A stretch of 10,123 bases of DNA, taken from NCBI GenBank assembly GCA_947176435.1, contig CAMWQH010000015.1, forward strand, positions 1-10,123, in the 5' to 3' direction. The notes under the pieces are model-generated. The model searched no databases and was not told where the DNA came from. It was given only the letters and a program-made list of their open reading frames with translations. Source of the DNA: an uncultured Mycoplasmataceae bacterium (GTDB taxonomy: Bacteria; Bacillota_I; Bacilli_A; Mycoplasmatales; Mycoplasmoidaceae). Every line of letters starts with the position of its first letter. Position 1 is the first letter of the stretch. Below are positions 7,758 to 10,123 of the stretch, piece by piece. The position numbers were made by a program, and so were the translations under genes.

Positions 7758-7834
7758 GGCAGGGTATCTCAGTTGGTTAGAGAACTCGGCTCATACCCGG
7801 GGTGTCGTGAGTTCGAATCTCACCCCTGCCACCA
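7758..7834 (+). tRNA. tRNA-Met(CAT), elongator
   Basis: A complete cloverleaf with acceptor GGCAGGG/CCCTGCC and encoded CCA; anticodon CAT at 7792-7794. The paired first base and the CGGCTCATACCCG anticodon arm match elongator methionine tRNAs rather than the initiator or the lysidine isoleucine tRNA, which are separate genes in this cluster. Confidence 0.9.
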
Positions 7835-7837
7835 TAT

Positions 7838-7914
7838 GGAGCTTTAGCTCAATTGGTTAGAGCCCCCGACTCATAATCGGTCGGTTGCAGGTTCGAGTCC
7901 TGCAAGCTCCACCA
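7838..7914 (+). tRNA. tRNA-Ile2(CAT), lysidine type
   Basis: A complete cloverleaf with acceptor GGAGCTT/AAGCTCC, encoded CCA and anticodon CAT at 7872-7874. The anticodon arm CGACTCATAATCG is identical to that of E. coli isoleucine tRNA ileX, whose C34 becomes lysidine (TilS) so that it reads AUA. Position 27-43 is a C-U mismatch. The second place after elongator Met also fits the usual Met-Ile-Ser-fMet order. Confidence 0.85.
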
Positions 7915-7931
7915 ATAATAAAAAAAAGTAA

Positions 7932-7960
7932 ATCACTCATTATATTCATATAATAGTGAT
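7932..7960. repeat. Hairpin between tRNA-Ile and tRNA-Ser
   Basis: In the 50-base gap, ATCACT (7932-7937) and ATTATAT (7939-7945) pair with ATATAAT (7948-7954) and AGTGAT (7955-7960): 13 base pairs with one bulged C. No T-run follows, so it is not a standard terminator. It may be an RNA processing signal. It also contains TATAAT (7949-7954), which could be a -10 box for an internal promoter; A8 lies just upstream. Confidence 0.5.
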
Positions 7961-7964
7961 ACAC

Positions 7965-8057
7965 GGATGATTACCCAAGCCCGGTTGAAGGGATCGGTCT
8001 TGAAAACCGAAAGGTGCAGCAATGCACGCGGGGGTTCGAATCCCTCATCATCCGCCA
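7965..8057 (+). tRNA. tRNA-Ser(TGA)
   Basis: A 93-base class II tRNA with acceptor GGATGAT/ATCATCC, encoded CCA and a long variable arm closed by GTGCA/TGCAC. The anticodon TGA at 8001-8003 lies in the loop CTTGAAA. Confidence 0.97.
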
Positions 8058-8061
8058 TTAT

Positions 8062-8138
8062 CGCGGGATAGAGCAGCTTGGTAGCTCGTCAGGCTCATAA
8101 TCTGAAGGTCGTTGGTTCAAATCCATCTCCCGCAACCA
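8062..8138 (+). tRNA. Initiator tRNA-fMet(CAT)
   Basis: The first base C does not pair with A at position 72 (CGCGGGA/TCCCGCA), the formylation hallmark of bacterial initiators, and the A11-U24 pair is present. The anticodon CAT is at 8096-8098. The usual three G-C pairs above the anticodon loop are replaced by A-U, G-C and G-U, and the T stem has a U-U mismatch (8112 with 8126). CCA is encoded. Confidence 0.95.
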
Positions 8139-8141
8139 AAA

Positions 8142-8217
8142 GGTCCAGTGGTGTACCGGTTAACATGCCTCTCTGTCACAGAGGAGATTGCGAGTTCGAT
8201 TCTCGTCTGGACCGCCA
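8142..8217 (+). tRNA. tRNA-Asp(GTC)
   Basis: A complete cloverleaf with acceptor GGTCCAG/CTGGACC and encoded CCA. Anticodon stem CCTCT/AGAGG; anticodon GTC at 8175-8177. Only 3 bases separate it from the initiator tRNA. Confidence 0.97.
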
Positions 8218-8218
8218 T

Positions 8219-8294
<76 letters not shown>

Positions 8295-8311
8295 TTTAAA
8301 ATAAATAATTA

Positions 8312-8347
8312 AAAACTACCGGTTTTCGCTGGTAGTTTTGTTTTTTT
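8312..8347 (+). terminator. Terminator of the tRNA operon
   Basis: A 9-bp perfect stem (AAAACTACC at 8312-8320 with GGTAGTTTT at 8331-8339) has a 10-base loop and is followed by G and seven T (8341-8347). It lies between converging units, so the hairpin may also act on the minus-strand U32 genes, although its tail on that strand is shorter. Confidence 0.9.
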
Positions 8348-8369
8348 ATTAAGTAGGGAAATTACACAA

Positions 8370-9572
8370 TTATTTAATAATAATTCTTGCTATGTCATTT
8401 GGATCAAGATTTATGTCTTGATCGGACTTAATTCTTACTCTTGACATTGGAGTAGGAACTACTTCAATGGGGTTATTTTGTTCATCAAAAATTTGTTTAA
8501 TTTTAGCTGTTAATGTTTGGTGGTTTGGTCCAATAATTTCAAATGTTTGATTCTTGTTAAAGTTATTTCTCGAAATAACTGAATATGAACCGTCTTGTTC
8601 TTTTTTATAAATTACGAAAGCAAATACTTGATTTACCTTATTAGGTACATCATGGTATAACATTTCATCTTTATTTGGATCACCATTAAATCATCCATAT
8701 GAGGTTTTTCTATTTTCAGCATTCTTAATTTCTTTTTCATAAATAGAAAAATCTTTAATATTATGATTTTCATAATATTCATCAATAATTTTCTTGTATG
8801 TGTTTACTACTGTTGCAATGTAGTATTCAGATTTCATTCTTCCTTCAATTTTAAATGAATCAATACCAGCTTCAATTAACTTAGGAATATTAGTTACTTG
8901 ATTCATATCTTTAGCAGACATACTGAATTTATCTGAGTATGTTTGTTTGTCATCATAAATTTTGTAAACTCATCTACAAGATTGGCTACATCCGCCAACA
9001 TTTGAATCTCTTAAAGAAAAATTATTACTAATCATGCATCTACCAGAATATGCAATACATAATGCACCATGTATAAAATATTCAATATCAATTGCATGAT
9101 TTAAGTTTTTAATCATATCAACAATTTGTTGATATGCCACTTCTCTTGCAAGAACCACTCTGCTTGCTCCATTATCTTTAAAAAATAATGCAGCTTTTGA
9201 ATTACATATTGATTGTTGAGTGGAAATATGAACTTCAATATCTTTAGTATGTTTTTGAATACCATTAATGATAAATGGATCAGCGCAAATAAATCCATCA
9301 GGTTTAAGAGCTATTACTTTAGTAATAAACTCATCAAATGAATTAATATGTGAGTTGTGACAAAGAATGTTTGTCACTAAATAAATCTTTTTATTTAATG
9401 AATGAGCATAATCAATTATTTTTGCTAATTCATCAAAATCAAAGTTAGATGCTCTTGCTCTTAGCGAATAAGCTTTTGCTCCTAAATAAATAGCATCTGC
9501 TCCATAGTTAAGAGCAAATTTACCTTTGTTAAAATCTCCAGCAGGAGAAAGCAGTTCAACTTTATTTGCCAT
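8370..9572 (-). CDS. U32 family protein, YrrO/TrhP-like (probable RNA hydroxylation)
   Basis: The 400-residue protein has the full length of U32 'collagenase-like' proteins. Family motifs: ELLSPAGDFNKGKFALNYGADAIY at the N-terminus (in residues about 7-30), STQQSICN, VVLAREV, and the U32 signature E-x-F-x2-G-A-L-C-x4-G-x-C-x-I-S around residues 164-182; then GGCSQSCRW, KDM, and the IDSFKIEGRMKS segment. Cysteines 172, 179, 195 and 199 would bind the iron-sulfur cluster. A small C-terminal domain follows (about 305-400). TGA at 8970-8972 and 8691-8693 is Trp. GGGAGGA precedes the ATG. Despite the peptidase name, studied members (TrhP, YrrN/YrrO, RlhA) hydroxylate tRNA U34 or 23S rRNA. The start overlaps the upstream gene by 11 bases, so they form one operon. 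Confidence 0.9.
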
Positions 9573-10123
9573 GTTCTTCCTCCCTTAGATAAACCATATC
9601 TTTGGTTTCTCCTAAAAAACCACTATTAATTGGTTCATTTTTACAAATTTGTTTTTCAACTTCTAAGTATTTGGAAGCGTTAGATGGTTCATTGCAAATT
9701 TCTAAATATATTTGAGTCATCTCTTTAATTCATTGTTCATCGTGTAAAAATGAATCAATAAATAAGTAATCTGGTTTTGTACTTAATTCATTAAGTTGTT
9801 TAATGATTGATAAACAATATGAAGTGTATAAATATGTGCCATATTTATCTTGATAGATAATTGTTGGAAAATCTCTAGTTTCTTCTTTAAGATAAAGTTT
9901 TTTATTTAACGGAATTTGTAAGTTATATTCTTGATTGAAGTTTTCAATCATCTTTCATTTTGATTCCATAATAAACGAATATCCAGAGCATTGCATTCCA
10001 ACATTCATTTGTTGTTTGTTATCTAAAATTTGTTCCACTTCATTGATTCTTAATTCTCTAGAAACAAATACATTATTGATTTTATTTTTTAAATAAAATT
10101 CAAATTGTCCATAGTTTGTAACC
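9562..10123 (-). CDS. U32 family protein, YrrN-like, partial (N-terminus outside window)
   Basis: The C-terminal 186 residues are visible, ending at TAA 9562-9564, inside the start of the next gene. VSRELRINEVEQI, LYLKEETRDFP, and a C-terminal NSGFLGETKDMVYL match the layout of the shorter U32 partner (YrrN type) that precedes YrrO in Firmicutes. The cysteine signature is degenerate: where the partner has the C-x4-G-x-C motif, this protein has MQCSGYSFIMES, with a single cysteine. TGA at 9730-9732 and 9955-9957 are Trp. It may have a structural or non-catalytic role with the downstream protein; this is inference. Promoter and start lie beyond the window. Confidence 0.75.

Overview
The window is low-GC DNA from a mollicute (a Mycoplasma or Spiroplasma-like bacterium). 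The clearest evidence is genetic: most long frames are interrupted only by TGA, at positions where homologous families have tryptophan or where the frame plainly continues (for example 470, 1505, 2716, 4794, 6138, 6871, 8691 and 8970 to their +2 bases). All coding regions were therefore read with translation table 4 (UGA = Trp). A mycoplasma-type lipoprotein signal and the tRNA gene order Pro-Met-Ile-Ser-fMet-Asp-Phe fit this. The species cannot be named from the sequence.

Layout. (1) 1-2161, plus strand: two paralogous surface proteins with BspA-like leucine-rich repeats. The first is a short lipoprotein, the second a longer secreted or anchored protein with an array of about 23-residue repeats. 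Between them lies a run of 19 A directly upstream of a -10 box, a layout like the phase-variable promoters of mycoplasma surface antigens. (2) 2162-2403: intergenic DNA ending in a terminator hairpin. (3) 2404-7399, minus strand: a tightly packed operon transcribed lacF-lacA-lacB-lacE-aldolase, with 1 to 21 bases between genes. It encodes the IIA and IICB proteins of a lactose-type phosphotransferase system, both subunits of galactose-6-phosphate isomerase and a class II ketose-bisphosphate aldolase. lacE is exceptional: 917 codons, with a lysine-rich, probably coiled-coil insert of about 310 residues between its membrane (IIC) and IIB domains. (4) 7400-7676: a regulatory region with back-to-back promoters, one for the sugar operon (long leader with alternative hairpins) and one for the tRNA operon. 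(5) 7677-8294, plus strand: seven tRNA genes with encoded CCA ends, then a terminator. (6) 8370-10123, minus strand: two overlapping U32-family ('peptidase U32') genes resembling the YrrN/YrrO pair, which in other bacteria hydroxylate tRNA or rRNA. The upstream one runs off the window.

How the parts fit. The phosphotransferase proteins would import a galactoside or galactose as a 6-phosphate; LacAB converts galactose 6-phosphate to tagatose 6-phosphate; after a second phosphorylation the aldolase would cleave tagatose 1,6-bisphosphate. The tagatose-6-phosphate kinase (lacC), the usual class I aldolase (lacD), the phospho-beta-galactosidase (lacG) and a regulator gene are not in the window. 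The most unusual observations are the LacE insert, the poly(A) promoter and the divergent initiator tRNA.
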